From JAFDBW01 sp963825575 (GTDB lineage Bacteria; Desulfobacterota; Desulfuromonadia; Desulfuromonadales; BM103): a DNA stretch of 12,573 nucleotides. Below the pieces are notes generated by a model. It searched no databases. It was not told the DNA's origin and saw nothing but the letters and a program-made list of their open reading frames with translations. The position numbers and the translations under genes were made by a program. Below, one piece after another: positions 1 through 6,841 of the stretch. Numbering within the stretch: the first letter of the stretch is position 1; the number at the start of each line of letters is the position of its first letter. The DNA lies in contig CAWGUB010000025.1 in NCBI GenBank assembly GCA_963825575.1, forward strand, positions 1 to 12,573. The letters are read 5' to 3'.

Positions 1-35
1 GGGCCCTCTGCTCTCGATTCCGCTTTTTGCAACTC

Positions 36-791
36 ATGTCAAAACGCCATATCAATCGATTAAAGCTGTTTTTCTGCAGCCTCTGGCTCGGCCTGTTTCT
101 CTTGGCCCTGACGCTCTGGTGGCGTTCCGGCGTCGCCCTGACCGAAACCCCGGTCATGCTGGGGCAATGGCTGGACAGTGTTGGCCTTTTCAATGCGGCC
201 CTGATCTACATTGTCTTTTATGCCGTGCGCCCGCTGGTTCTTTTTCCCGCAACCTTGTTAACCGTCGCATCGGGATTGATTTTTGGCCCCTGGCTCGGCA
301 CACTTTTCACGATCATCGGCGAAAACGCCAGCGCCAATTTCGGGTTCGCCCTGTCCCGCTGGTTGGGCCGAAAATCGGTGGAAAGTCACCTGTCCAAACC
401 CTTAAGCACCTGGGATGCACGTTTGCAAGAAAATGGCCTCGTCGCTGTTTTGTCGATGCGCCTGATCATGCTGCCATTCGATGCGGTGAACTTTGCTTGC
501 GGCTTGACCGCCGTCCGACATCGCGACTATGCGGTCGGCACCTTTATTGGCATTCTTCCGTCACTGATCGGTTTTGTTCTGCTCGGCGGGGTTCTTGCTC
601 CCGGCGTGCAAAACCGGGCCCTGGTCGTGTCCTTGTCAATTCTGTTTATGCTGTTCGGTTTCGGTATAGCGAACATCCTTAAGCGCAAAGACATGACCAG
701 ACAGGCGATTAAAAAAGTGTCCGAGCATACAAGCGCTACAAAACCTTCTGGAGACGCCGACAAGCCGCCGGGTTCGACTGGAATGGTATAA
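36..791 (+). CDS. TVP38/TMEM64 (VTT/SNARE-associated) family membrane protein
   Basis: Predicted inner-membrane protein of about 251 residues. From ATG 36, hydrophobic stretches lie at about residues 9-28, 51-70, 72-98, 167-187 and 195-215. The VTT-type core includes FPATLLTVASGLIFGPWLG near residues 70-88, a GENASANFGF stretch and an LGRK after it, and an RLIMLPFD..N..CGL segment near 142-156 that resembles the second half of the domain. The tail (about 216-251) is hydrophilic and low complexity. Members of this family are related to DedA proteins and some are implicated in lipid scrambling or transport; the substrate here is unknown. The start is uncertain. A TTG at 27 is in frame, the frame stays open to the window edge, and no good Shine-Dalgarno is visible, so the protein could be slightly longer. 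I prefer ATG 36 because it gives the short basic N-terminus MSKRH before the first membrane segment. Confidence 0.82.
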   Translation: MSKRHINRLKLFFCSLWLGLFLLALTLWWRSGVALTETPVMLGQWLDSVGLFNAALIYIVFYAVRPLVLFPATLLTVASGLIFGPWLGTLFTIIGENASANFGFALSRWLGRKSVESHLSKPLSTWDARLQENGLVAVLSMRLIMLPFDAVNFACGLTAVRHRDYAVGTFIGILPSLIGFVLLGGVLAPGVQNRALVVSLSILFMLFGFGIANILKRKDMTRQAIKKVSEHTSATKPSGDADKPPGSTGMV

Positions 792-792
792 T
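784..792 (+). promoter_or_regulatory. Candidate extended -10 promoter for the DUF4126 gene
   Basis: The sequence TGGTATAAT is a perfect TGnTATAAT extended -10 element. Its TAA is the stop codon of the preceding VTT gene. No convincing -35 box is visible 16-18 bp upstream, which is tolerated for extended -10 promoters. A start near 799 would give a leader of roughly 38 nt before the ATG at 837. This is pattern-based inference. Confidence 0.5.
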
Positions 793-836
793 TTTATGGT
801 GGTCTGACAAGAAACGTAAAAAAAGAGCTCACAAAC

Positions 837-1460
837 ATGCAGGAGATAATAACCTACATCGCTCTCTCGATGGGAGTTGCCTGGGCAAGCGGCCTCAACC
901 TCTATGCATCGATACTGGTTCTGGGACTACTCGGTGCGACAGGGAACATGGCTCTCCCTGAAACCCTGCAGATCCTGCAGAATCCCCTGGTACTCGGCGC
1001 GGCCGCGCTGATGTATTGCGTTGAGTTCTTTGCTGACAAGTTTCCGGGAGTGGATAATGCCTGGGACGCCCTGCACACATTTATTCGCATTCCGGCCGGT
1101 GCCATACTGGCCGCCTCGGCGGTTGCCGAGGTTGAGCCTTCCCTCTCTCTTGCCGCCGCACTGGTCGGCGGGGCTCTCACTGCCGGAGCGCACCTGACCA
1201 AGGCCGGTACACGGCTCCTCGTAAGCAGCTCGCCGGAGCCTTTCAGCAATATAGGCGCGTCCCTGGCCGAAGACACCATGGTCGTTGCCGGATTGTGGAC
1301 AGCGGTCTATTTCCCCCTGGTATTTCTGGTTTTTCTGGCAGGATTCCTGGTCCTGATGATCTGGTGGCTGCCAATCCTCTGGCGGGGGCTTAAAAGCATG
1401 TACGAGACGCTTCGGAGTATCTTCGCCCCAACGAAAACGAAATCTCTGCCAGAACCGTGA
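837..1460 (+). CDS. DUF4126 domain-containing membrane protein
   Basis: A 207-residue hydrophobic protein that I recognise as DUF4126, a family without an established function. The features that fit are the N-terminal GLNLYAS segment (19-25) inside a membrane helix, the acidic VEFFADKFPGVDNAWD block (62-77), a small-residue-rich helix pair (about 86-125), the TKAGTRLL..SSPEPFSNIGAS stretch (121-142) followed by LAED, and a strongly hydrophobic C-terminal helix with tryptophans (about 153-182). The last 25 residues are basic then proline-rich and probably cytoplasmic. The ATG at 837 is preceded by a purine-rich leader with only a weak Shine-Dalgarno (AAAAAGAG). The gene probably has its own promoter on the end of the upstream VTT gene, 45 bp away. 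Its stop faces the stop of the ZIP transporter gene across 6 bp. Conservation of the acidic block and the SSPEPFSN loop suggests a real conserved role, but none can be named. Confidence 0.85.
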   Translation: MQEIITYIALSMGVAWASGLNLYASILVLGLLGATGNMALPETLQILQNPLVLGAAALMYCVEFFADKFPGVDNAWDALHTFIRIPAGAILAASAVAEVEPSLSLAAALVGGALTAGAHLTKAGTRLLVSSSPEPFSNIGASLAEDTMVVAGLWTAVYFPLVFLVFLAGFLVLMIWWLPILWRGLKSMYETLRSIFAPTKTKSLPEP

Positions 1461-1466
1461 CCGGTC

Positions 1467-2282
1467 TCAACCCAGCGCCACGTCCAGCAACATCATTAGC
1501 GAGAAACCGACCATTGTCGCCATGGTGACCATGTCGATATTCGCGGTGACCCGTTGTGATTCCGGAATCAGTTCTTCGACAACCACAAAGATCATCGCTC
1601 CGGCGGCAAAACACAGTGCATAAGGTAAAATTGATTGCATGCTCATAACAAAATACGCGCCGCAGACACCCGCGATGGGCTCCACGATCCCAGAGGCCTG
1701 GCCCATAAAAAAGCTTTTCCCCTGACTCATTCCTTCCCGACGCAGCGGCATGGACACGGCCGTTCCTTCGGGAAAATTTTGGATGCCAATACCGATCGCC
1801 AGAGCAATAGCGCCGCCAATCGTTGCAGAAGGCAGTCCGGCTGCGACGGCGCCGAAAGCGACGCCAACGGCCAGGCCTTCCGGAATATTGTGCATCGTAA
1901 TGGCCAGCACCAACAAGGTGCTGCGTTGCCATGAGGTTTTGATCCCCTCGCTCTGGTTCATCTTCAGTCCCGGATGCAGATGCGGTAAAAACTTATCGGT
2001 CAAGCGCATAAAAATGCCGCCGCCCATAAAACCGATCACAGCAGTGAGCCAGGGCACCTGACCCATATGTTCCGCCATGTCAATGCCGGGATTGAGCAAC
2101 GACCAGAAGCTCGCGGCGATCATAACTCCGGCAGCAAAACCGAGCATCATATCGAGGATCTTGGGATTAAGATCCTTCTTCATGAAGACCAAGGCGGCGC
2201 CTGCCGCAGTAACCCCCCAGGTAAAGAGTGTGGCCAGAAAAGCTTGTGTAACCGGGCCTAATTCGAGAAAGGCTTCGTACAT
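1467..2282 (-). CDS. ZIP family divalent metal transporter (GufA-like)
   Basis: A 271-residue polytopic membrane protein with the hallmark ZIP metal-binding helices: HNIPEG at residues 131-136 (TM4) and QNFPEG at 168-173 (TM5), plus a glutamate in GIVEP near 201 (TM6). By analogy with structurally known bacterial ZIPs, H131, N132, E135, Q168, N169, E172 and E201 would form the binuclear metal site in the transport pathway. A short HLHPG loop near residues 101-105 could be an additional metal-sensing segment. Family members carry zinc, and sometimes iron or manganese, into the cytoplasm; the exact metal cannot be read from sequence. Length and absence of a long His-rich loop fit the GufA/ZIP11-like branch. 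The ATG at 2282 has a good Shine-Dalgarno (AAGGGGA) a few bases upstream. The gene lies downstream of the atp operon terminator and has its own promoter, so it appears to be a single-gene unit. Confidence 0.92.
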   Translation of the reverse strand: MYEAFLELGPVTQAFLATLFTWGVTAAGAALVFMKKDLNPKILDMMLGFAAGVMIAASFWSLLNPGIDMAEHMGQVPWLTAVIGFMGGGIFMRLTDKFLPHLHPGLKMNQSEGIKTSWQRSTLLVLAITMHNIPEGLAVGVAFGAVAAGLPSATIGGAIALAIGIGIQNFPEGTAVSMPLRREGMSQGKSFFMGQASGIVEPIAGVCGAYFVMSMQSILPYALCFAAGAMIFVVVEELIPESQRVTANIDMVTMATMVGFSLMMLLDVALG

Positions 2283-2309
2283 AGATTCCCCTTCGCATTT
2301 ATTGCGGAC

Positions 2310-2337
2310 ATTATAAACTCCCTGCTGTTTTTAGCAA
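2310..2337 (-). promoter_or_regulatory. Sigma-70-type promoter of the ZIP transporter gene
   Basis: Read on the minus strand there is TTGCTA (2337-2332, 4 of 6 matches to the -35 consensus), a 16-bp spacer, and a perfect TATAAT (2315-2310). Transcription would begin about 20 bases upstream of the ATG at 2282, leaving room for the AAGGGGA ribosome-binding site. Upstream of the -35, an inverted repeat CTCTG-7-CAGAG (2362-2378) could be an operator, but it is short and unsupported otherwise. Confidence 0.72.
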
Positions 2338-2439
2338 ACTGATGATTTGGCGCGTCAGGGCCTCTGTGTTATTCAGAGACACGGGCAGGCGTTCTTCAAC
2401 TCGAGGAAAGAATGATCTCTTTCTGTTCTCACAAGCAAT

Positions 2440-2470
2440 AAAAAAGGGCGGCTCGTATGAGCCGCCCTTT
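2440..2470 (-). terminator. Intrinsic terminator of the atp operon
   Basis: A perfect 12-bp inverted repeat (AAAGGGCGGCTC, loop of 4, GAGCCGCCCTTT) spans 2443-2470. On the minus strand it is followed at once by six T residues (2445-2440), the classic rho-independent arrangement. It lies 23 bases past the atpC stop codon and separates the ATP synthase operon from the ZIP gene downstream. The plus-strand reading has only three T residues and is a poorer terminator. Confidence 0.93.
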
Positions 2471-2493
2471 GAAATTTATCTTTATGAAACCGA

Positions 2494-2907
2494 TCAGCGA
2501 CCCTTTTTGCCGGCCACCTGGACGCGGATCAGGGCACGTTCAAGCGCGGCCTCCATGATCTTGAAGTTCTTGTCCTCGCTGGAGAGCTTCTTAAGCGCCT
2601 CTTCGGCGCGACTAAGTGCCGCCCTGGCACGTTCCACGTCGATCTGATCAGCAGGCTCAGCTGTCTCTACCAGCACGGTCATGACATTGTCTTCAACTTC
2701 CACATAGCCCCAGTTTACAGCCACGTGAAAGGTCTGCCCCTCCTGCTCGTAGGTCAGTTCACCAACTTTCAGAGTGGTCAGCAGCGAGGTATGGTCGGGC
2801 AACACGCCAAACTCGCCAACAGTGCCGGGGGCGGTGACTTCATCAACGTCTTCCGACAAGACCCGTTTGTAAGGTGTGACCAGTTCCAGTTTGAGCTTTT
2901 CTGCCAT
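2494..2907 (-). CDS. atpC: F1Fo ATP synthase subunit epsilon
   Basis: A 137-residue F1 epsilon subunit, part of the central stalk linking gamma to the c-ring and an intrinsic regulator of ATP hydrolysis. The N-terminal beta-sandwich domain covers about residues 1-85 and carries the family signatures KLELVTP, TAPGTVGEFGVLPDHTSLL and NWGYVEVEDN. The C-terminal helical hairpin (about 86-137) contains IDVERARAAL, matching the I/L-D-x-x-R-A motif that binds ATP in some bacterial epsilon subunits; whether it does so here is inference. The ATG at 2907 is preceded by AAAGGAA about nine bases upstream and lies 33 bases after the atpD stop. It is the last gene of the operon, followed by a strong terminator. 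Length is normal for the family. Confidence 0.97.
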   Translation of the reverse strand: MAEKLKLELVTPYKRVLSEDVDEVTAPGTVGEFGVLPDHTSLLTTLKVGELTYEQEGQTFHVAVNWGYVEVEDNVMTVLVETAEPADQIDVERARAALSRAEEALKKLSSEDKNFKIMEAALERALIRVQVAGKKGR

Positions 2908-2940
2908 GCCTATTTATTCCTTTATGCCGGAATCGTCTGA

Positions 2941-4347
2941 TTAAGCAGCCAGTTGCTTGGCTTTTTCCAGGGCTTCTTCAATGGTGCCAACCAGGTAGAA
3001 GGCCTGCTCCGGGATATCGTCGTACTTGCCATCGACCAGATCGCGGAACCCTTTGATGGTATCTTTCAGTTCCACGTACTTACCCGGGGAGCCGGTGAAC
3101 GTTTCAGCGACGAAAAAGGGCTGGGAGAGGAACTTCTGGATCTTACGGGCACGAGAAACGGTCAGTTTATCATCTTCGGAGAGCTCATCCATGCCGAGGA
3201 TCGCGATGATGTCCTGCAGGTCTTTATAGCGCTGCAAGACGTACTGAACGTCACGCGCACACTTGTAATGCTCATCACCGATAACTTGCGGATCGAGGAT
3301 CCGGCTGGTGGAGTCGAGCGGGTCAACCGCGGGGTAGATACCGAGCTCAGCGATCTGACGGGAAAGAACCGTGGTCGCATCGAGGTGGGCAAAAGCGGTT
3401 GCTGGTGCAGGGTCGGTCAAGTCGTCAGCCGGCACGTAAATGGCCTGGACCGAGGTGATCGAACCTTTGCTGGTTGTGGTGATCCGTTCCTGAAGCTCAC
3501 CCATCTCGGTCGCCAGGGTAGGCTGGTAACCAACCGCAGAGGGGATACGGCCAAGGAGCGCCGAAACCTCCGAACCAGCCTGGGTGAAACGGAAAATGTT
3601 GTCAACGAAAAGGAGGACGTCCTGGCCTTCTTCGTCACGGAAGTATTCAGCAACGGTCAGAGCCGAAAGGGCAACCCGCGCACGGGCTCCTGGAGGCTCA
3701 TTCATCTGGCCATAGACCAGGGCCGCTTTGTCAAGAACGCCGGAATCCTTCATCTCGTGCCAGAGGTCGTTGCCCTCACGGGTCCGCTCACCGACACCGG
3801 CGAAAACCGAGTAACCGCCGTGCTGCTTGGCTATGTTGTTGATCAGTTCCATGATCAGAACCGTCTTGCCAACGCCGGCGCCGCCGAACAGGCCGATTTT
3901 ACCGCCACGAGCATAAGGCGCGAGCAAGTCGACAACTTTGATGCCTGTTTCGAAGGCTTCAACCTTGGTCGACTGTTCTGTAAATTCCGGAGCAGGACGA
4001 TGGATATCCCATTCTATTTCGGCACCGATCGGACCAGCTTCATCAACCGGCTCACCGACCACGTTCATAATCCGACCGAGGGTCTTGGGACCAACCGGCA
4101 TAACGATCTGCTTGCCAGTATCAAGCGCATCCTGTCCGCGAACCAAGCCATCGGTAGCGTCCATAGCAATAGTACGCACGGTATTTTCACCCAGATGCTG
4201 GGCAACTTCCAAAACCAGGTTCCACTCCCGATCGTCAATCGACGGGTTGGTCACCCTAAGCGCGTGGTAGATCTCGGGAAGCTTGCCGGCTTCAAATTCG
4301 ACGTCGACAACCGGGCCGATGACCTGTGTAATGCGTCCTTTATTCAT
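2941..4347 (-). CDS. atpD: F1Fo ATP synthase subunit beta (catalytic)
   Basis: The catalytic subunit of F1: three copies alternate with alpha and make ATP from ADP and phosphate. With the start at 4347 the protein has 468 residues, normal for the family. The sequence shows the N-terminal barrel (MNKGRITQVIGPVVDVEF), the P-loop GGAGVGKT (155-162), the catalytic-glutamate motif GERTREG (186-192), the Walker B region DVLLFVDNIFRFTQAGSE (about 243-260), the ATPase signature PAVDPLDSTS (339-348), and the gamma-contacting loop DELSEDD (387-393), a conservative variant of the usual DELSEED. An in-frame ATG at 4398 would add 17 residues, but I choose 4347 because a strong GGAGGA Shine-Dalgarno lies about 11 bases before it and the family N-terminus starts there. 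The 69-nt gap after atpG contains a GC-rich hairpin. Confidence 0.98.
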   Translation of the reverse strand: MNKGRITQVIGPVVDVEFEAGKLPEIYHALRVTNPSIDDREWNLVLEVAQHLGENTVRTIAMDATDGLVRGQDALDTGKQIVMPVGPKTLGRIMNVVGEPVDEAGPIGAEIEWDIHRPAPEFTEQSTKVEAFETGIKVVDLLAPYARGGKIGLFGGAGVGKTVLIMELINNIAKQHGGYSVFAGVGERTREGNDLWHEMKDSGVLDKAALVYGQMNEPPGARARVALSALTVAEYFRDEEGQDVLLFVDNIFRFTQAGSEVSALLGRIPSAVGYQPTLATEMGELQERITTTSKGSITSVQAIYVPADDLTDPAPATAFAHLDATTVLSRQIAELGIYPAVDPLDSTSRILDPQVIGDEHYKCARDVQYVLQRYKDLQDIIAILGMDELSEDDKLTVSRARKIQKFLSQPFFVAETFTGSPGKYVELKDTIKGFRDLVDGKYDDIPEQAFYLVGTIEEALEKAKQLAA

Positions 4348-4369
4348 GATGAACCGTTCCTCCATTCTG

Positions 4370-4390
4370 CCCGCTCGGCAGCCGTGCGGG
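4370..4390 (-). other. GC-rich intercistronic hairpin between atpG and atpD
   Basis: On the mRNA strand the sequence reads CCCGC-A-CGG-CTG-CCG-A-GCGGG: two perfectly paired blocks of 5 and 3 bp separated by a single A-A mismatch around a three-base loop. It sits in the largest intercistronic gap of the operon and ends roughly 8 bases before the GGAGGA ribosome-binding site of atpD. No T-run follows on either strand, so it is not an intrinsic terminator. A role in mRNA processing, stability or translation of beta is possible but inferred. Confidence 0.6.
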
Positions 4391-4416
4391 GTGTTCATAT
4401 ATAATTCGTTGGAAAC

Positions 4417-5292
4417 TTAAGACTTAATTGACTCAGCGCCGGAAATAATCTCCAACAGTTCTTTGGTGATGGCTGCCTGCCGTGCACGATTGTACTGCAG
4501 GGTCAGTTTGCCAATCATTTCTGCAGCATTCTTGCTGGCACTATCCATAGCCGTCATTCGGGCACCGTGCTCCGAAGCAGCGGATTCGAGCAATGAGCGG
4601 AACAGCTGCACTTCGATGTGCTTTGGCAGAATTTCATTCAAAACCTCGGTGGCATTCGGCTCATAGATATAATCGGTCACCTGCGCCCCCTCATCCACCT
4701 GCTTCGGCACGATCGGTAGCAGCTGAGTGACCGTCTGGATCTGGGTCATGGCACTCTGGAATGCGTTGTAAACCAGAAAGACACCATCGTAATCACCGGT
4801 GCGATAGAGATCGATGACTTCCCGTCCAAGTAATGCTCCGGTTGGATAAGTCACCTGACCTGTACCAATCAGGTTTTCATGAACCTTGTGGATTGTCATT
4901 CCTGAGCGGCGCTTGAGGTAATCATTCCCTTTGCGGCCAACAATGAATAGCTCGTAGCTCTCAAAGCCTTCGGTGTTGCCACGGATAAACCGTTCGGCGG
5001 CCTTCGAGATATTGGTATTGAAGCCGCCACAGAGGCCTCGATCGCCAGTGATCAATACGATCAGGGCCTTGCCCTTGCCGCGTTCAGCCAACAACGGGTG
5101 GCTCTCGGTGTCTTCACGCAAAGCCAAACTGGAGAGGACGTCAGCCATCTTGTCCGCGTATGGACGGGCTGCTGTCACCGCATCCTGAGCACGCCGCAGC
5201 TTGGCCGCCGAAACCATTTTCATGGCCTTGGTGATCTGTTGCGTATTCTTGACCGTGCTTATTCTTTTTTTTATGTCTTTAAGACTTGCCAT
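4417..5292 (-). CDS. atpG: F1Fo ATP synthase subunit gamma
   Basis: A 291-residue gamma subunit, the rotating central shaft inside the alpha3-beta3 hexamer. The N-terminal helix MASLKDIKKRISTVKNTQQI is canonical, followed by TKAMKMVSAAKLRRAQ. The central Rossmann-like part includes ITGDRGLCGGFNTNI, and the C-terminal helix carries the family signature around MTAMDSASKNAAEMI and LQYNRARQAAITKEL. There is no insertion of the chloroplast redox-regulated type. The ATG at 5292 has only a weak upstream Shine-Dalgarno (a GGG about 12 bases away, then AT-rich sequence), which may keep gamma synthesis below that of alpha and beta. It lies 27 bases after the atpA stop. Confidence 0.97.
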   Translation of the reverse strand: MASLKDIKKRISTVKNTQQITKAMKMVSAAKLRRAQDAVTAARPYADKMADVLSSLALREDTESHPLLAERGKGKALIVLITGDRGLCGGFNTNISKAAERFIRGNTEGFESYELFIVGRKGNDYLKRRSGMTIHKVHENLIGTGQVTYPTGALLGREVIDLYRTGDYDGVFLVYNAFQSAMTQIQTVTQLLPIVPKQVDEGAQVTDYIYEPNATEVLNEILPKHIEVQLFRSLLESAASEHGARMTAMDSASKNAAEMIGKLTLQYNRARQAAITKELLEIISGAESIKS

Positions 5293-5319
5293 CTCTTAAA
5301 TTACCCGATCGTTGCGTGA

Positions 5320-6828
5320 TTAAGCGACAAACTGGCTCTTGAATTCATCGAGAGCTGCCTTGATCTTGCCTTCCAGCTCGTCATCGATGGCTTTCTTTTC
5401 AGCAAGTGTAGACAGCAGGCCAGCGTGGCTGCTTTCCATGAAGGCAATCATTTCTTTCTCGTAACGCTGCACATCGGTCGCCGGATACTGGTCTACATAG
5501 CCGTTGTTAACGGCAAAGATCGCGATAACCTGCTTCTCGACCGGCAGAGGCACATACTGGCTTTGCTTGAGGATCTCAACCAGGCGAGCACCTCGATTCA
5601 GCTGACCCTGGGTAGCAGCATCAAGGTCTGAACCGAACTGAGCAAAGGCTGCCATCTCACGATATGAGGCAAGGGCAAGGCGCAGAGTCCCTGCAACCTG
5701 CTTCATGGCCTTGACCTGGGCAGAACCACCAACGCGGGAAACCGAGAGGCCGACGTTGATTGCCGGACGTACACCGGAAAAGAAGAGATCGGTTTCAAGG
5801 AAGATCTGACCGTCAGTAATCGAGATGACGTTGGTCGGGATATACGCGGAGACGTCGCCAGCTTGAGTCTCAATGATCGGCAGAGCAGTCAGAGAACCGG
5901 CACCCTCTGCATCGTTGAGCTTGCAAGCGCGCTCAAGCAGACGGCTGTGGAGATAGAAAACATCACCGGGGTATGCTTCGCGGCCCGGCGGACGACGCAA
6001 CAGCAGCGAAAGCTGACGATAAGCGACGGCCTGCTTGGAGAGGTCGTCGTAGATGATCAGGGCATGCCTGCCGCTATCGCGGAAGAATTCGCCCATGGTC
6101 ACGCCGGTGTAAGGGGAGATAAACTGCATTGGTGCGGGTTCGGAGGCAGACGCAGAGACGACAATCGTGTAGTCCATGGCGCCGGTCTTGTTGAGCCTGT
6201 CAACCACCTGGGCCACCGTCGAGCGTTTCTGGCCGATGGCGACATAGATGCAGATCATGTTCTGACCTTTTTGGTTGATGATGGCATCTACCGCAACGGC
6301 TGTCTTGCCGGTCTGACGGTCACCGATGATCAACTCGCGCTGGCCGCGACCAATCGGCACCATGGAGTCGATCGCCTTGAGACCGGTCTGCATTGGCTCA
6401 TGCACCGATTTACGTGCAACAATGCCCGGCGCTTTGATTTCAACCTTGCTGTAAGTATCGGTTTCGATCGGGCCCTTGCCGTCAATCGGAATGCCGATAC
6501 CGTTGACCACCCGGCCGATCAGCGCTTCGCCGACCGGAACCTGAACGATACGTTCGGTTCGCTTGACCGTGTCACCTTCCTTGATATGCTCGGCATCGCC
6601 TAGAATCGCGGCACCAACATTGTCTTCCTCGAGGTTGAGAACCATTCCCATGACATTCCCGGGAAACTCCAGCAACTCACCGGCCATCGCCTTGTCCAGG
6701 CCATGGATGCGGGCGATACCGTCACTAGCGGAAATGATGGTTCCTGTTTCACTGACCTCGACTTCACGGCCGAAGCTCTCAATCTGCTTCTTGATTATTG
6801 CGCTGATTTCTTCTGCTCTGATTTGCAT
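5320..6828 (-). CDS. atpA: F1Fo ATP synthase subunit alpha
   Basis: The 502-residue nucleotide-binding but non-catalytic alpha subunit of F1, normal in length. Visible features are the N-terminal helix that contacts delta (residues 1-22), the barrel domain with GTIISASDGIARIHGL (29-44), the P-loop GDRQTGKT (169-176), the VYVAIGQKRSTVAQV-like segment (here IYVAIGQKRSTVAQV), the Walker B region ALIIYDDLSKQA, the RPPGREAYPGDVFY block and the SVSRVGGSAQVKAMK signature with the arginine finger in VSRVG. The ATG at 6828 is preceded by GAGG about eight bases upstream and lies 13 bases after the atpH stop, consistent with one polycistronic message. Nothing is missing or broken. Confidence 0.98.
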   Translation of the reverse strand: MQIRAEEISAIIKKQIESFGREVEVSETGTIISASDGIARIHGLDKAMAGELLEFPGNVMGMVLNLEEDNVGAAILGDAEHIKEGDTVKRTERIVQVPVGEALIGRVVNGIGIPIDGKGPIETDTYSKVEIKAPGIVARKSVHEPMQTGLKAIDSMVPIGRGQRELIIGDRQTGKTAVAVDAIINQKGQNMICIYVAIGQKRSTVAQVVDRLNKTGAMDYTIVVSASASEPAPMQFISPYTGVTMGEFFRDSGRHALIIYDDLSKQAVAYRQLSLLLRRPPGREAYPGDVFYLHSRLLERACKLNDAEGAGSLTALPIIETQAGDVSAYIPTNVISITDGQIFLETDLFFSGVRPAINVGLSVSRVGGSAQVKAMKQVAGTLRLALASYREMAAFAQFGSDLDAATQGQLNRGARLVEILKQSQYVPLPVEKQVIAIFAVNNGYVDQYPATDVQRYEKEMIAFMESSHAGLLSTLAEKKAIDDELEGKIKAALDEFKSQFVA

Positions 6829-6841
6829 TGTGACGACCTCA

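Noticed and set aside
2342..2647. Plus-strand frame starting in the ZIP-atpC gap
   Set aside because: It runs through the atp terminator and into the antisense of atpC, and has no domain signature.
2720..2735. CACGTG core in atpC considered as a parS site
   Set aside because: Only the central CACGTG and three flanking T/A positions match the consensus; one half-site is entirely different, and it is coding sequence for a conserved stretch.
4348..4398. Upstream ATG at 4398 as the atpD start
   Set aside because: It would add 17 unconserved residues, lacks a good Shine-Dalgarno, and would place the hairpin inside the coding region; the start at 4347 matches the family N-terminus and has GGAGGA.
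2953..4404. Long open frame (483 codons) on the plus strand opposite atpD
   Set aside because: It mirrors the conserved atpD gene, the translation shows no recognisable domain, and long antisense frames are common opposite codon-biased genes. atpD is certain, so this is a shadow.
5863..6603. Plus-strand open frame of 246 codons opposite atpA
   Set aside because: Same reasoning: antisense to a highly conserved gene, no family features in the translation, no Shine-Dalgarno or promoter.
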